This document shows, in pieces, positions 20,682 through 21,855 of a DNA stretch of 21,855 nucleotides. The notes below the pieces were generated by a model. The model saw nothing but the letters and a program-made list of their open reading frames with translations, did no database searches and was not told the DNA's origin. This DNA is from 2-01-FULL-45-10 sp964433975 (GTDB taxonomy: Bacteria; Omnitrophota; Gorgyraeia; 2-01-FULL-45-10). The DNA lies in NCBI GenBank assembly GCA_964433975.1, contig CAYSSS010000026.1, forward strand, positions 1 to 21,855. The letters are read 5' to 3'. Positions within the stretch are counted from its first letter, which is position 1. Each line of letters starts with the position of its first letter. The translations under genes were made by a program, and so were the position numbers.

Positions 20682-21855
20682 ATGCAAAAATTCGAAAGAA
20701 GCTTAGGCCGTGAGAAGATAATCATCGAAACAGGCAGAATGGCCAAGCAAGCGGACGGTGCCTGTACCGTTCAACTGGGCGGCACGGTGGTGCTTGTCAC
20801 CGCCGTATGCTCAAAACGTTTAAGGCCCGATTTGGATTTCTTCCCGATGACATGCGAATACCAGGAGAAGACTTACGCCGCTGGGAAGATACCCGGCGGG
20901 TTCTTCAAGCGCGAAGGCCGTCCGACGGAGAAAGAGATATTGACCGCCCGTCTGATAGACAGGCCCATAAGGCCGCTATTCGGCAAAGGCTTCATGAACG
21001 AGCTGCAGTTGGTGGCTATAGTCATTTCGAGCGACAGTGAGAATGATTCGGATATACTGGCCATGATAGGCGCGTCTACAGCCCTCACGATATCGGATAT
21101 CCCGTTCGATGGACCGATAGCCGCGGTAAGAGTGGGAAGGATCGACGGAGAGTTTTTACTGAATCCGACATTTAAAGAATTAGAGTCGAGTGACCTCGAC
21201 CTGGTGGTAGCTGGTAACAGGACGAGCGTTCTGATGGTAGAGTCCGGAAGCAAAGAACTGCCGGAGGCAACGCTCTTGGATGCCATAAAGTTCGCCCATA
21301 AAGAGATGCAGGTACTGATAGATCTGCAGGAAGAGATGGCAAAGGCTTGCGGCAAAGAGAAGAGAGAGATCGCTCTGCGTGACGTAGATGCGGATCTTTT
21401 GAAGAGCGTCAAAAGCGCTTCGGTCGCTAAACTGGATGAGGTAAACAGGTTAAGTACCAAAGAGCAGCGCGAAGAGGCGATGGATCTTCTTCTAAAGGAG
21501 CTCGTAGAGAAGCTCGTAACGGAGGATTCCAAAGTTACCGAAAAAGATGTTAAGTACGCTCTTGAAGAGATCGAAAAAGAAGAGGTCAGGAAGTTCATCG
21601 TAGAGAAGAGAAAGCGCGTTGACGGCAGGAAGTTCGATGAGATCAGAAAGATAACATGCGAAGTCGGACTATTGCCCAGGACTCACGGGTCAGGCTTATT
21701 CACAAGAGGCCAGACGCAGAGCCTCTCGGTTACCACTTTAGGTACAAGCGCGGATGAGCAGATCATAGACGCTCTGGAGGGTGAGTCTCAGAAGGGCTTC
21801 ATGCTGCACTATAACTTCCCGCCGTTCTCGGTCGGAGAGGTGAAGCCGATGAGAG
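20682..21855 (+). CDS. pnp: Polyribonucleotide nucleotidyltransferase, 5' part (runs off the window)
   Basis: Phosphorolytic 3'-to-5' exoribonuclease (PNPase), trimeric, part of RNA-decay complexes. The frame opens at ATG 20682 after AAGGA (20671-20675) and stays open to the last base, giving 391 codons of a protein normally about 700 aa. The first RNase PH domain has ETGRMAKQADGACTVQLGGTVVLVT and the hallmark FFKREGRPTEKEILTARLIDRPIRPLF. The all-helical linker domain follows (about 215-300). The second RNase PH core begins around 305 with KRVDGRKFDEIRKITCEVGLLPRTHGSGLFTRGQTQSL. The catalytic region and KH/S1 domains lie beyond the window. No frameshift is seen. Confidence 0.97.
   Translation, partial: MQKFERSLGREKIIIETGRMAKQADGACTVQLGGTVVLVTAVCSKRLRPDLDFFPMTCEYQEKTYAAGKIPGGFFKREGRPTEKEILTARLIDRPIRPLFGKGFMNELQLVAIVISSDSENDSDILAMIGASTALTISDIPFDGPIAAVRVGRIDGEFLLNPTFKELESSDLDLVVAGNRTSVLMVESGSKELPEATLLDAIKFAHKEMQVLIDLQEEMAKACGKEKREIALRDVDADLLKSVKSASVAKLDEVNRLSTKEQREEAMDLLLKELVEKLVTEDSKVTEKDVKYALEEIEKEEVRKFIVEKRKRVDGRKFDEIRKITCEVGLLPRTHGSGLFTRGQTQSLSVTTLGTSADEQIIDALEGESQKGFMLHYNFPPFSVGEVKPMR

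Noticed and set aside
1..21855. CRISPR arrays, toxin-antitoxin pairs, defence islands, phage genes
   Set aside because: No regularly spaced direct repeats and no such protein families are visible. The repeats present are palindromic and scattered.

Overview
The window reads as a chromosomal, gene-dense bacterial segment with almost no wasted space. Genes are housekeeping, mostly on the + strand, with 1-8 bp start/stop overlaps. Codon use favours ATA for Ile and AGG/AGA for Arg. The mix (smc; a rib cluster with nusB and a PHP protein; a TIGR04073-like exosortase-associated protein; many short GC-rich palindromic repeats at gene junctions) suggests an uncultured PVC-side lineage such as Candidatus Omnitrophota. 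That placement is inference from gene content and remembered style, not a computed phylogeny. There is no plasmid, phage or CRISPR signal.

Layout. 1-162 holds two overlapping promoter matches, then smc (163-3810). A minus-strand pair converges on smc: a secreted small protein (5442-4972) translationally coupled to a GAF-GGDEF diguanylate cyclase (4972-3791), from a promoter at about 5497-5469 that carries an inverted repeat. Divergently, a perfect-consensus promoter (5527-5554) drives an FMN riboswitch (5561-5676), an intrinsic terminator (5712-5740) and the riboflavin operon: ribBA, ribH, nusB, a PHP phosphoesterase, ribD and ribE (5822-10682). A 149-bp element with 16-bp perfect terminal inverted repeats lies between ribH and nusB. 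Next to it is a 12-codon ORF that repeats the nusB N-terminus.

10734-11075 encodes a TIGR04073-like exported protein, followed by a perfect 28-bp palindromic terminator, tRNA-Pro(CGG) and a nested inverted repeat. Then follow acyP, ligA, a lipoprotein of unknown function, a metallo-beta-lactamase-fold hydrolase, a XerC/D recombinase, a tRNA nucleotidyltransferase, rbfA, a DHH/NrnA phosphoesterase, truB and ribF (11406-20154). A separate promoter and structured leader precede rpsO, followed by the 5' two thirds or so of pnp, which runs off the window.

How the genes work together. RibBA, RibD, RibH, RibE and RibF cover the path from GTP and ribulose-5-phosphate to FAD, except for the pyrimidine phosphatase step. 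RibF lies outside the FMN-controlled operon. The rbfA-nrnA-truB-ribF-rpsO-pnp block is a translation and RNA-turnover cluster of common bacterial type. The most unusual layer is the repeats: they appear to supply the Shine-Dalgarno sequence and start codon of ribD and the stop codons of both rbfA and ribF.
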